From assembly GCF_010500815.1 (NCBI RefSeq), contig NZ_JAAAMG010000012.1, positions 1 to 64,000 on the forward strand: DNA of 64,000 nt. The letters run 5' to 3'. The number at the start of each line of letters is the position of its first letter. The first letter of the stretch is position 1. A program made the translations under genes and the position numbers. This DNA comes from Jiella pacifica (lineage in GTDB: Bacteria > Pseudomonadota > Alphaproteobacteria > Rhizobiales > Rhizobiaceae). This document shows positions 36,915 to 46,600 of the stretch, piece after piece. The notes beneath the pieces are model-generated. The model was given only the letters and a program-made list of their open reading frames with translations, was not told the origin of the DNA and made no database searches.

Positions 36915-37174
36915 ATGAGGATCGTGGGGGACGAGCCGAAGCGCCGCCAACCTTGCCAAGCACGGGCTGGATTTTCGATCGCTGACGACGGAGTTCTTCG
37001 AGGCCGCCGCTGTTGCAGTCAGCCGTAACGGGCGATTTCTGGCGATCGGCCGCTCGAGCCCACTTCAGCTGCCGCCGTCGTATTCAGCCGCTTGGCTCCG
37101 AAGCCGTTTCCGACATCGGCATGCGGCCTGCCTCATCAGGCGAAAGGAGGTTCCATGACGAATTCGAGCGATAA
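36915..37174 (+). pseudogene. brnT: brnT toxin gene broken by several frameshifts
   Basis: A BrnT-type ribonuclease toxin can be pieced together across reading frames. ATG 36915 opens MRIVGDEPKRR; the next frame carries on with ANLAKHGLDF, a TTEFFEAAAVAV segment and NGRFLAIG; then AVVFSRL appears back in the first frame near 37074; finally LGSEAVSDIGMRPASSGERRF lies in the third frame from 37091 and ends at TAA 37172, overlapping the antitoxin start as in intact brnTA operons. At least three frameshifts are needed, so it is a decayed gene unless sequencing errors cluster here. Intact BrnT is about 90 residues. The order toxin-then-antitoxin is normal for this family. Confidence 0.72.
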
Positions 37175-37466
37175 GGTCTTCGATCCCGAACACGCCGCTG
37201 CCAACCGCTACACGAAATCCGACTGGGACGAGGTGTCCGACAATCCGGAATGGACCGTGGAGGATTTCGCCGGTGCCGAACCCCTCGCCGCAACGTTTCC
37301 CACGCTCGACGCGAGCATCAAGCGCAGTCGGGGCCGGCCGAAGAGTGAGAAGCCGCGCCAGCAGATCTCCCTGCGGCTCGATCCGGATGTGATCGCCAGG
37401 TTCAAGGCGACGGGGGAAGGGTGGCAGTCCAGGATCAACGAGATCCTGACAAAGGCCGAGGTCTAG
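37155..37466 (+). CDS. brnA: BrnA-family antitoxin
   Basis: A 103-residue antitoxin-like protein. The C-terminal ribbon-helix-helix-type end QISLRLDPDVIARFKATGEGWQSRINEIL is the BrnA DNA-binding signature, and the N-terminal half (RYTKSDWDEVSDNPEWT) is the toxin-binding part. The ATG at 37155 follows AAGGAGG at ideal spacing. The partner toxin gene upstream is broken, so this is an orphan antitoxin that may persist as a regulator or by neutral drift. Its 3' end overlaps the convergent flavoprotein gene by 4 bases. Confidence 0.85.
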   Translation: MTNSSDKVFDPEHAAANRYTKSDWDEVSDNPEWTVEDFAGAEPLAATFPTLDASIKRSRGRPKSEKPRQQISLRLDPDVIARFKATGEGWQSRINEILTKAEV

Positions 37467-38653
37467 ACGCTCAACCCGAGGCGGCCGCTTTTTGCGACCC
37501 CGATCGCCCGCCCCGCCGCCACGCCCGACGACCACGCCCACTGGAAATTATACCCGCCGAGCCAGCCTGTGACGTCGACGGCCTCTCCGATGGCGTAGAG
37601 GCCGGGGACCTTGCGCGCTTCCATCGTCTTCGACGACAGCTCCGCCGTGTCGATGCCGCCGGCGGTCACTTCCGCTTTCGCATAGCCTTCGGTGCCGGTG
37701 GGGCGGAAGGTCAGGCGGGTCAGGGTCTCGGCCGCCGCGTCCAGCGCCTTGTCGGAGAGGTTGCCGAGTTCGGCGGTGAGGCCGATGCGGGCGGCGAGGG
37801 CCTCGGCCAGGCGGTTCGGCAGATGTTCGGCGAGGGCTGCCTTGAGATGGGCGCGGGGCATTCTGCGCTTGGCCGCGCGCAGATGATCGGTGGCATCGGT
37901 GAGAACCGTGAGGGCGATCGTCTCCCCCGGTGACCAGTAGGACGATATCTGCAGGATCGCTGGGCCGGAGAGCCCCTTGTGGGTGAACAGCGCGGCCTCG
38001 GCGAAGGCGACGTCCCGCACCTTGGCCACCACCGGGCAGGCGACGCCGGAGATCTCCTTGAACAGCCGCTCCTCGCCGCCGAGGGTGAGGGGCACCAGCG
38101 CCGGGCGGGGCGTGACGACGCTCAGGCCGAACTGTTCGGCGATGGCGTAGGCCCGGCCGGTGGCGCCCATCTTGGGGATCGACGGCCCGCCGGTGGCGAC
38201 GACGAGGTTCGGCGCCGAGTCGCCGCCGACCGTGAAGCGGCCGTCCCGATGGCCGATCTCGCCGATCTGGGCGGACAGGCGGATTTCGACGCCGCCGCGC
38301 CGGCATTCGGCGAGAAGCATGTCGACGATCTGCCGGGCGGAGCCGTCGCAGAACAGCTGGCCGAGAGTCTTTTCGTGGAAGGCGATGCCATGGGCTTCGA
38401 CGAGGGCGAGGAAGTCGAACTGGCTGTAGCGCTTGAGCGCGGATTTCACGAAATGCGGGTTTTCGGAGAGGAAGCACTTTGGCTCCGTCCCCAGATTGGT
38501 GAAGTTGCAGCGCCCGCCGCCGGAGATCAGGATCTTCTTGCCCGCCTCGCTCGCATGATCGACGACGAGGACGCGGGCATCCGCCTGGCCGGCCGTCGCC
38601 GCGGCAAGCAGGCCCGCGCCGCCGGCCCCGAGAATGATCGCGTCATAGGTCAT
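37463..38653 (-). CDS. HI0933-family FAD-dependent oxidoreductase
   Basis: A 396-residue flavoprotein of the HI0933/BaiN type. The N-terminal FAD-binding motif GAGGAGLLAA is followed by the family mark ISGGGRCNFTN, and VVATGGPSIPKMGATGRAYAIA is the second nucleotide-contact segment. The C-terminus has the GEAVDVTGWLGGYNFQWAWSSG signature. The physiological substrate is not established for most members. It stands alone, convergent with brnA. Confidence 0.9.
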   Translation of the reverse strand: MTYDAIILGAGGAGLLAAATAGQADARVLVVDHASEAGKKILISGGGRCNFTNLGTEPKCFLSENPHFVKSALKRYSQFDFLALVEAHGIAFHEKTLGQLFCDGSARQIVDMLLAECRRGGVEIRLSAQIGEIGHRDGRFTVGGDSAPNLVVATGGPSIPKMGATGRAYAIAEQFGLSVVTPRPALVPLTLGGEERLFKEISGVACPVVAKVRDVAFAEAALFTHKGLSGPAILQISSYWSPGETIALTVLTDATDHLRAAKRRMPRAHLKAALAEHLPNRLAEALAARIGLTAELGNLSDKALDAAAETLTRLTFRPTGTEGYAKAEVTAGGIDTAELSSKTMEARKVPGLYAIGEAVDVTGWLGGYNFQWAWSSGVAAGRAIGVAKSGRLGLSV

Positions 38654-38741
38654 GGGGGGCTTTTATGGCAGAGGCGCGCCGGCCGAAAGCCTGCCTGCCC
38701 CGCTTATGCGCCTCGTGACGAAAGTGCGACAGCGATGACGT

Positions 38742-39857
38742 TCAACCCGCGAGCTTTGCCCGAAACCGCTCCGCCACCGCGTCGCCCATGCGGCTCGTGC
38801 CGACCTCCGTGCAGCCCGGCGCCATGACGTCGCCGGTGCGGATGCCGGCTTCCAACGTCTCGGCGATGGCAGCCTCCAGCGCGTCGGCCTCGCGGACCAT
38901 TTCGAAGGAATAGCGAAGACCCATGGCGAGCGAGGCGATCATCGCCAGCGGGTTGGCCTTGCCGGTGCCGGCGATGTCCGGCGCCGAGCCGTGGACCGGC
39001 TCGTAGAGCGCCTTGCGCTTGCCGGTCTTGGCGTCCACTGCGCCGAGCGAGGCCGAGGGCAGCATGCCGAGCGAGCCGGTGAGCATCGCCGCGATATCGG
39101 AGAGCATGTCGCCGAAGAGATTGTCGGTGACGATGACGTCGAACTGTTTCGGCGCCTTGACGAGCTTCATGCCGCCGGCGTCGGCGAGCTCGTGCTCGAG
39201 CGTCATCTCGGGATATTCCTCCCGGTGCACCCGCGTGACCACCTCGTTCCAGAAGACGCCGGATTTCATCACGTTGCGCTTCTCCATCGAGGTGACCTTG
39301 CCACGCCGCGTCTTGGCGAGGTCGAAGGCGGCCCTGGCGATGCGCTCGATCTCGTAGGTGTCGTAGACCTGCGTGTCGATCGCCCGCTTCTGGCCGTTGG
39401 GAAGGTCGATGATCTCCTTGGGCTCGCCGAAATAGACGCCGCCGGTGAGCTCGCGCAGGATCAGGATGTCGAGGCCCTCGATGATCTCGCGCTTCAGCGA
39501 TGACGCGTCGGCGAGCGCGGGATAGCAGATGGCAGGGCGCAGATTGGCGAAGAGCTCCATCTCCTTGCGCAGCCGCAGGAGGCCCGCCTCCGGGCGCTTG
39601 TCGTAGGAAACGCCGTCCCATTTCGGACCGCCGACGGCGCCGAAGAGCGTCGCATCGGCCGCCTGCGCGAGCGCCATCGTGGCGTCGGACAGCGGCGCGC
39701 CCTCCGCGTCGTAGGCCGATCCGCCGACGAGGGCGGTCTCGGTCTCGAAGCCGGAACCCGCGACGTCGTTGAGGACGGCGATCTGCTTTTCGACCTCGGC
39801 CATGATTTCGGTGCCGATGCCGTCGCCGGGCAGGAGCAGGAGCGTCTTCGATGCCAT
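38742..39857 (-). CDS. leuB: 3-isopropylmalate dehydrogenase
   Basis: Oxidatively decarboxylates 3-isopropylmalate to 2-oxoisocaproate in leucine synthesis. The 371-residue protein shows [16 protein letters not shown] at the N-terminus, the substrate-binding [13 protein letters not shown], and the NAD-specific loop [20 protein letters not shown]. Length and motifs are typical. No leuCD or leuA is adjacent. Divergent from the mechanosensitive channel gene. Confidence 0.96.
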   Translation of the reverse strand: MASKTLLLLPGDGIGTEIMAEVEKQIAVLNDVAGSGFETETALVGGSAYDAEGAPLSDATMALAQAADATLFGAVGGPKWDGVSYDKRPEAGLLRLRKEMELFANLRPAICYPALADASSLKREIIEGLDILILRELTGGVYFGEPKEIIDLPNGQKRAIDTQVYDTYEIERIARAAFDLAKTRRGKVTSMEKRNVMKSGVFWNEVVTRVHREEYPEMTLEHELADAGGMKLVKAPKQFDVIVTDNLFGDMLSDIAAMLTGSLGMLPSASLGAVDAKTGKRKALYEPVHGSAPDIAGTGKANPLAMIASLAMGLRYSFEMVREADALEAAIAETLEAGIRTGDVMAPGCTEVGTSRMGDAVAERFRAKLAG

Positions 39858-40250
39858 GGTGGTCTCGATCGTTCTGGTTTGACGGGTAAAGGCATATGAG
39901 CGGCACTGGGATAGAATTTGCGCGTCGCCTTTGCAACAATCGCGGCTGGCGCAACCAATTCAATTAACGCGCCCGGTGGAGGGATTGTCTCGACCGGCGC
40001 AGCCTGACCGCCGGCGCGTCTGCCTTGGCGCGGCAAGACAATCGCGAAATCGCCTGTTGCTGATTGAACGCGCCGGCTCAGGACGACAAGAAGGCGGCGT
40101 GCAGGCCTCGAAAACTCCTTCAAATGACCACAATCGGTAAAGCTACGCTTAACCGTATCGGCGTCATATCGGGTCAAGTTCAAACCGTTCGTCGAGCCAG
40201 AGCGTCGTCGCCTTTCACCGGGTACTCGGACGCCGGCGGGAGCTTTTGCG
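39858..40250. other. 393-base divergent gap between leuB and mscS-like gene
   Basis: Should hold the leuB promoter and perhaps a leader. I looked for a Leu-rich leader peptide and a tandem hairpin and saw neither. No gene is supported. Confidence 0.45.
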
Positions 40251-41174
40251 TTGTCCTTCTTCATTCCGCCGCGTATCGCCGACAATCTCACCGTCACGCT
40301 GGTTCTGATCGCGGCGCTGTTTGCATGCCGAATGATCGGCGACGCGCTGATCGGGCGCCGGTCGGACCCGGTCCTGGTGCGGCGGCACCGCTTCAAGTTG
40401 CGGGCGATCTGCAACGTCGTCCTGGCGATCGGCATTCTGGCGATCTGGCTGTCCGAGATCCAGGACATGATGCTGTCGCTGACGGCCGTGCTCGTCGCCG
40501 TCGTCGTCGCGACCAAGGAACTGATCATGTGCGCGGCGGGCTCGATGCTGCGCTTCGGGGGCCATCTGTTCAAGGTCGGTGATCGCATCGAGATCGGCGG
40601 CATTCATGGCGAGGTGATCGATCACGGCCTGTTCTCGACGACGATCACCGAGCTGCCGTCACGCAATCTCGGCGCGTCCGGAACGGGGCGGACGGTGATG
40701 CTGCCGAATTCGATCCTGCTCACCGGCGCCGTCAAGGTCGAGGCGCAGCCGCGCCACTACGCGCCGCATCGGTTCACCCTGACCCTCGAACAGGCGTATC
40801 TGCCGGGGCGCGTCATCGCGGCGATCGAGGCGGCGGCGCAGGACGCTCTCTCGCCGGACCGGGAACTGGCGTCCCGCTTCCATCAGTTCGCCGCGCGCAA
40901 GGCCGGCTTCGATACGGCCGGGCCGGAGACCGAGGTCAGCGTCGCCACCAGCGAACTCGGCAAGCTGCAGTTCCACGTGATGATCTACTGCCTCGCCAAG
41001 GATGCGCGGGCGCTGGAACAGGCGATCACCCTTTCGGTGCTGGACGAACTCGGCATCGGCGCGCAGGGCGCGCAGCCGAGGACCGGCGGCGCCGAAGCGG
41101 CGCTGTCGGAACTCGCCCGCCAGCTGCGCGAAACGCCGCCGAAGGAGCGCCGCGACTCCGCCAAGGCCGCGTGA
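40251..41174 (+). CDS. MscS-family mechanosensitive ion channel
   Basis: A 307-residue small-conductance mechanosensitive channel. Two to three membrane helices precede the conserved beta-domain segment FKVGDRIEIGGIHGEVIDHGLFSTTI and the NSILLTG motif. The C-terminal cytoplasmic domain follows. A TTG start at 40251 is required because no ATG precedes the first helix. It stands alone and protects against hypo-osmotic shock by analogy. Confidence 0.88.
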   Translation: MSFFIPPRIADNLTVTLVLIAALFACRMIGDALIGRRSDPVLVRRHRFKLRAICNVVLAIGILAIWLSEIQDMMLSLTAVLVAVVVATKELIMCAAGSMLRFGGHLFKVGDRIEIGGIHGEVIDHGLFSTTITELPSRNLGASGTGRTVMLPNSILLTGAVKVEAQPRHYAPHRFTLTLEQAYLPGRVIAAIEAAAQDALSPDRELASRFHQFAARKAGFDTAGPETEVSVATSELGKLQFHVMIYCLAKDARALEQAITLSVLDELGIGAQGAQPRTGGAEAALSELARQLRETPPKERRDSAKAA

Positions 41175-41216
41175 GCCTGCGAACGCTGGAAACCGGGATG
41201 GAGCGTTTCGTCCGGC

Positions 41217-41705
41217 TCAGACGAGTGGTCGGATCGCTCGGCAAAGCTCCGCCGGACGAGGCAGGGTGGTGTGAACCTCGAACGCGGCTTTGACTCTCTG
41301 GAACGTCTCTGCCGGAAACGGCGCGACCTTCGGCGCCACGCCGCGCTGGTCGATCGACAGGCTCAGATTCTCCAGCGTCGCCGCGAGCCAGCCGTCGGTG
41401 TGGTGCATCTCCTGGAACATGTGCAGGCGCTTCTCGTCGAGCCCGACGATCATCGTCGAGACGATCACCCTGGCGCCCGGCGGCACTTCCTTCAGATAGC
41501 GCACATGCGCCTCGGCCGTGTAGGTGGTGAAGCCGGTTCGCTCGCGGTAGCGCTCGCCGAGACCGATCGCGTCGAACAGGTCGTCGATGCCGCGATCGAA
41601 CAGCACGTGGTAGTAGGCGAGGTTGAGGTGGCCGTTGTAGTCGATCCAGCCGGGTTCGAGCGACAACTCGCGGGAGCGGAACGGCGCGGCGATCGTATCG
41701 TCCAT
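41217..41705 (-). CDS. Hotdog-fold thioesterase
   Basis: A 162-residue acyl-CoA thioesterase-like protein with the hotdog signature WIDYNGHLNLAYYHVLFDRG near residue 20 and a conserved TYTAEAHVRYLKEV segment. It resembles betainyl-CoA thioesterases linked to carnitine catabolism, but the carnitine genes are not adjacent and the BCCT transporter lies about 4.4 kb away, so the substrate is unknown. The ATG at 41705 is chosen because the frame extends upstream without a good start. Confidence 0.82.
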   Translation of the reverse strand: MDDTIAAPFRSRELSLEPGWIDYNGHLNLAYYHVLFDRGIDDLFDAIGLGERYRERTGFTTYTAEAHVRYLKEVPPGARVIVSTMIVGLDEKRLHMFQEMHHTDGWLAATLENLSLSIDQRGVAPKVAPFPAETFQRVKAAFEVHTTLPRPAELCRAIRPLV

Positions 41706-41985
41706 GGTGTCGACCTTTTCGTCTGACGGATCCGTTCCGGCGAGTTCGCGCCGGTATTGGCAGATGTCAATCGCCATGCCGGCAGATCCTCCCCGGCCGA
41801 CGAGGGGCGGGCTTTGCCCGAACGGCTCGCCATGGCAGAAGGGCGGGACGCGGCAATCGCGGGTCAGACCTTCATCGCGCTCGGCAAGGCATTGATGTTT
41901 CTGCCGGTCACGGCGCATGGTGGTCGGCGAGGAAAGACGATTCCGTCCGTCGGTGCCGATCGACGGCGGCAAGGGGAGACGCGCC

Positions 41986-43398
41986 ATGGCGCTCAAGGAC
42001 ATTCTGGCCGAACGACCGGCCGTTCGAACCGGCATCGCGGCCACCGTCGCCAGCTTGAAAGAGGCCTTCGGCGAGCGCGTCGTCACCGGCGAGGACGTGC
42101 GCCGCGCCCATGCCCACACCACCACCTATCTGCCCAACCAGGCGCCGGACGCCGTGGTCTTTGCCACGACCGAGGCCGAGGTCCAAAAGGTGGTGCGGAT
42201 CTGCGCGGCGAACGCCACGCCGATCATCCCCTTCGGCACGGGCTCGTCGCTCGAGGGCCACGTCAACGCGCCGCAGGGCGGCGTGTCGCTCGACCTGTCG
42301 CGCATGGACCGCGTCCTCGCCGTCCATGCAGAGGATCTCGACTGCGTCATCGAGCCGGGCGTGACGCGGGAGGGGCTCAACGCCCACTTGCGCGACACCG
42401 GCCTGTTCTTCCCGATCGATCCCGGCGCCAATGCCAGCCTCGGCGGCATGGCGGCGACGCGGGCCTCGGGCACCAATGCCGTGCGATACGGCACGATGCG
42501 CGACAACGTCGTCTCCCTCAACGCGGTGATGGCGGACGGGCGGATCATCCGCACCGCGCGGCGGGCGAAAAAGACCTCTGCCGGCTACGACATGACCCGG
42601 CTTCTCGTCGGCTCCGAGGGAACGCTCGGTGTCATCACCCAGCTGACCCTGAAGCTCTACGGCATCCCCGAGGACGTGCTCGCCGGCGTCTGCCCGTTTC
42701 CCACGGTCCGCGACGCGGTGAACACGGTGATCCAGACGGTGCAGACCGGCATTCCCGTCGCCCGGATCGAGCTTCTCGACGCCCAGTCGATGGAAGCGGC
42801 GATCGCCTATGCCAAGCTCGATCTGAAGCCGCAGCCTTCGTTGTTCGTCGAGTTCCACGGCTCGCCCGCCTCCGTCGCCGAGCAGGCCGAGACCTTCTCC
42901 ATGATCGCCGCGGACCATGGCGGCGGCGCGCTCGAAGCCTCCAACCGGCCGGAGGAACGAAGCCGGCTGTGGAAGGCTCGGCACGACATGTACTGGGCCT
43001 CGATGCTGCTGCGGCCCGGCAGCCGGGCGATCGCCACGGATGTCTGCGTGCCGGTCTCGCGGCTGGCGGACTGCATCGGCGACACCCAGGCCGACATCGA
43101 GGCGAGCGGCCTGATCGGCCCGATCATCGGCCATGTCGGCGACGGCAACTTCCACGTCACCCTGCTGCTCGACATGGAGGACGGCCGCGAGATCGACGCG
43201 GCGGAAGCCTTCATGGCGCGGCTCGCGGCCCGGGCGGTGGAGATGGACGGCACCTGCACCGGCGAGCATGGCATCGGCCAGGGCAAGCGCGGCTATCTGC
43301 GCGCCGAGCTCGGCGAGACGGTGGATTTCATGAAGATGATCAAGGCGGCCCTCGATCCGAAGGACATCATGAACCCTGGCAAAATCTTCATGCTGTGA
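41986..43398 (+). CDS. FAD-binding D-lactate dehydrogenase/GlcD-like oxidoreductase
   Basis: A 470-residue flavoprotein of the GlcD/D-lactate dehydrogenase (cytochrome) family that oxidises a 2-hydroxy acid. The FAD-binding domain has PFGTGSSLEGHV and PGANASLGGMAATRASGTNA with the AVRYGT contact; the FAD-oxidase C-terminal domain ends with CTGEHGIGQGKRGYL and the MNPGKI terminus. The start at ATG 41986 is favoured by AAGGGGAG upstream; the frame is open from 41917. The substrate (D-lactate, glycolate or D-2-hydroxyglutarate) cannot be told from sequence. Confidence 0.88.
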   Translation: MALKDILAERPAVRTGIAATVASLKEAFGERVVTGEDVRRAHAHTTTYLPNQAPDAVVFATTEAEVQKVVRICAANATPIIPFGTGSSLEGHVNAPQGGVSLDLSRMDRVLAVHAEDLDCVIEPGVTREGLNAHLRDTGLFFPIDPGANASLGGMAATRASGTNAVRYGTMRDNVVSLNAVMADGRIIRTARRAKKTSAGYDMTRLLVGSEGTLGVITQLTLKLYGIPEDVLAGVCPFPTVRDAVNTVIQTVQTGIPVARIELLDAQSMEAAIAYAKLDLKPQPSLFVEFHGSPASVAEQAETFSMIAADHGGGALEASNRPEERSRLWKARHDMYWASMLLRPGSRAIATDVCVPVSRLADCIGDTQADIEASGLIGPIIGHVGDGNFHVTLLLDMEDGREIDAAEAFMARLAARAVEMDGTCTGEHGIGQGKRGYLRAELGETVDFMKMIKAALDPKDIMNPGKIFML

Positions 43399-43610
43399 CG
43401 CAACAATTGCCCCTCGACATTCCGTATCTGTTCTGGCCTATCCTCCGGGGTCGCCATTCTGCAGGACATGTCCGACGGACGACGCATCGCCCATCAGTCG
43501 ACCGGAGCATGGCCGAGGGGGGAGCGGCCGAGCCACGGCGGCACATGATGAAGGCCGGTCGTCCTGCGTATCTTCGTAGCGGTCTCGAGCGACGATAGGG
43601 AGAAAGGCAA

Positions 43611-46600
43611 CTGGTCAGAGCATTCGTCCTGTTCGGTGGACTGCTCGTTCTGGTGCTGCTCGCGGCGCTGGTTGCGCCTTACTTCGTCGACTGGACGGCC
43701 TATCGCGCCGATTTCGAGCGCGAAGCCTCGCAAATTCTCGGTCGCAAGGTCATCGTCAAGGGCTCGGCCTCGGCGCGGCTGCTGCCGTTTCCCTCGGTGA
43801 CCTTCAACGACGTCGAGGTCGAGGACGAGGACGGTTCCTCGCTGATGACGGTCGAGCGTTTTCGCATGGACGCCGAACTCGCCCCCTATCTCTCCGGCGA
43901 GATCTACATCTATTCCATGACCCTCGACCGGCCGCGGGTGCGGCTGCCGCTGCGCCCGGACGATACGATCGGGTGGGTGGCGGACGACCCGAAGATCCCG
44001 ACCGGGGCGAGGGTCGTTCTGCAGAACGTCGCCGTCAATGACGGTATGGTGGTGATCGAGGACGAGGCGCGGGGGCGCACGAAGACCCTCCTCGACATCG
44101 ATGCGACACTGTCCGCAGAATCGCTCGCCGGCCCGGTGGTCGGCAGCGGCTCGTTCAGTGTGGACGGCGACGTCGTCACCTTCGATGTCTCGACCGGCAT
44201 CCCCGGCGAGGACGGCGCGATGCCGGTGCGCCTCACCGCCAGCAACCGAACCCTCGACGCGCAGATCGTTCTCGACGGCAGCGCCAGCGCCTCCGGCGCC
44301 GTGCCGCAATTTGCCGGCAGCGTCAGCCTGATCCGCCCGGCGCCGGCGCCGCTGGATACGGCGGATGCTGCAAGCCCGTTCGAGTCCCTCGGCGCAGGCG
44401 ACGAAGACGCCGCGCCGGCTGATGAGAAGCCCGCAGTTGCCCCGCTCCGCGTCAGCGGCGCCATCACCCTGACCCCCGAAAAGGCGGCGGTCACGGACAT
44501 GCGGGTCGAGGCGGGCGGCGGGCCGCAGCCCTATGTCCTCACGGGCAGCGGCAGCCTGGACTATGGCGACGAGTCCCGGTTCGACGTCGCCCTGAAGGGC
44601 GAGCAGGTCAATGTCGACGCGCTTGGCGGCAACGGCGCGGCGGGCGGCGCAGTGCCGGACTGGTCCTTGCGGGGCGCCGAACCGCCTGCCGAAGCGCCGG
44701 AGCAGAGCCTGGCGCGGCGCGTCGAGGCGATGCGCGCCGTCCTCGCCGAGGTGCCGCGCCCGAAGATCGACGGGACGGTCGAGATCTCGCTGCCCGTTGT
44801 GACGGCCGGGGACACGACGATCCGCGACGTCGCCGTCGTGGCACGGCCGCGTCCGGCCGGCTGGAGGCTCGACAGCTTCGTCGCGGAAGTTCCCGGCCGC
44901 ACGCGCATCGAGGCCTCCGGCGACCTCGGTATCGACCGGGCGCTCACCTTCGAAGGCGATCTGCTGGTCGCCTCGCAGCAGCCTTCGGGCTTTTCGGACT
45001 GGCTGTCCGGCAACGTCGATCCGGCCGTCCGGGCGCTGCCCCGCGCAGGGTTTTCCGCCAGGACGACGCTGACGGCCAGCCGCCAGGTCTTCGACGCGCT
45101 CGAGATCGACGTCGGCGGCAACCCGATCAAGGGCCGGATCGCCCGGGAGGAGGCGGAGGGCGCGACCACGTTGAGCGCCGATCTGACCGGCGGAACCGTC
45201 GATCTCGACGCCGTCCTCGCGCTCTCCCGGCTGTTCACCGGCCGCGAGCACTCGCTTGCCGAGGCCGATCGCTTCGATTTGGCGCTGAAGGCCGGACCGA
45301 TCACCTATGCCGGTGCGAGCGCCGACGCGGTCGATGCCGATCTCCGCTTCGACGGCGATTCCCTGGCGGTCGATCGCCTGCGGATCGACGGCCTCGCCGG
45401 GGCACGGCTGACCTCCTCGGGCAGTCTGACCGATCTTTCCGGCGGCGACGCCAAGGGCAAGCTCGACGTCTCGCTCGAATCCGAGGAGCCGCAGCGCTTC
45501 TTCGCCTTCCTGCAACGGATCTTCCCGGGCATTCCGCTGATCGAGGTGCTGGCGCCGCGCGCCGCCAAGCTGGCGCCGCTCAAGCTCTCCGGCGAGGTCG
45601 AGGCGACCGAAGGTCAGCCCGGCAAGAAGCCGACACTGCTCGTCCGGCTCGACGGCACGGCGGACGGCACCAATATCGACCTCGAATCGGCGGTCGAGAA
45701 CGGCATCTATGCCGCCGTCGAAAGCGGCCGCTTCGGCCTCGATCTGCGGCTGGAAAACGATCGGCCGACGGTTCTGCTGGGCCAGTTGGGGATCGCGGCG
45801 GCAGAGGCTGCGCCGCCGTCGCCGCTCGAAGTCGAGCTGTCGGTTTCGGCCGCCGAGACCGGTCCGGTCGTCGCCAGCGCGACGATGCGCGCGCCGGGCA
45901 GCGAAGTCAGCCTCGACGGCAGCGTCGACGTGACGCCGGAGGGCGTCAACGGGGTGGATCTCGCCTTCTACGTCGACAGCGAGGACGCCGGGCCGTGGCT
46001 GAGGACGCTGGCGATCGATCTCGGCCAGTCCTTCGACGCGGTTCCGGTGCAGCTGAATGCCGGCGTCATCTTCGGCCAGGGAGCATGGCAGATCGCCGGG
46101 CTCAACGGCAAGGTCGCCGGCGTCGACGTTTCGGGCGATCTGGTCGAGCCGGCCGGCAAGCCGCTCGGCGGCAAGCTCCAGCTGTCGGAACTGTCGCTTC
46201 CCTGGCTCGCCAATCTCGTCTACGGGCGGTCGCCGCTTGGAGCTTCGGGCGAGGTTTCCTGGTCGTCGGACGCGTTCACGCCGGGCCTCCTGCCGAAGCT
46301 CGACGTGGCCGTCGACCTGTCGGCCGGCCGGCTGGAACTGGCGGGCGGGCTGGCACTGTCGAACGTTTCTACCAGCCTCGACCTCACGCCGACATCCGCT
46401 TCGCTGAAGAACATCCGCGCCGAATTCAATGGGGCCGAGACCGCCGGTAGCCTCGTCATGCGCAATGCCGACGGGCTCGCCGGCTTCTCCCTGGCGGCTT
46501 ATGCCGACGGCATCGATCTCTCGGCGCTTGCTCCGGCGGTGTCCGGCGGCGAGGGGCCGGCCCGGCTCGATGGCGAAATCCGGCTGGATTCGAGCGGCCA

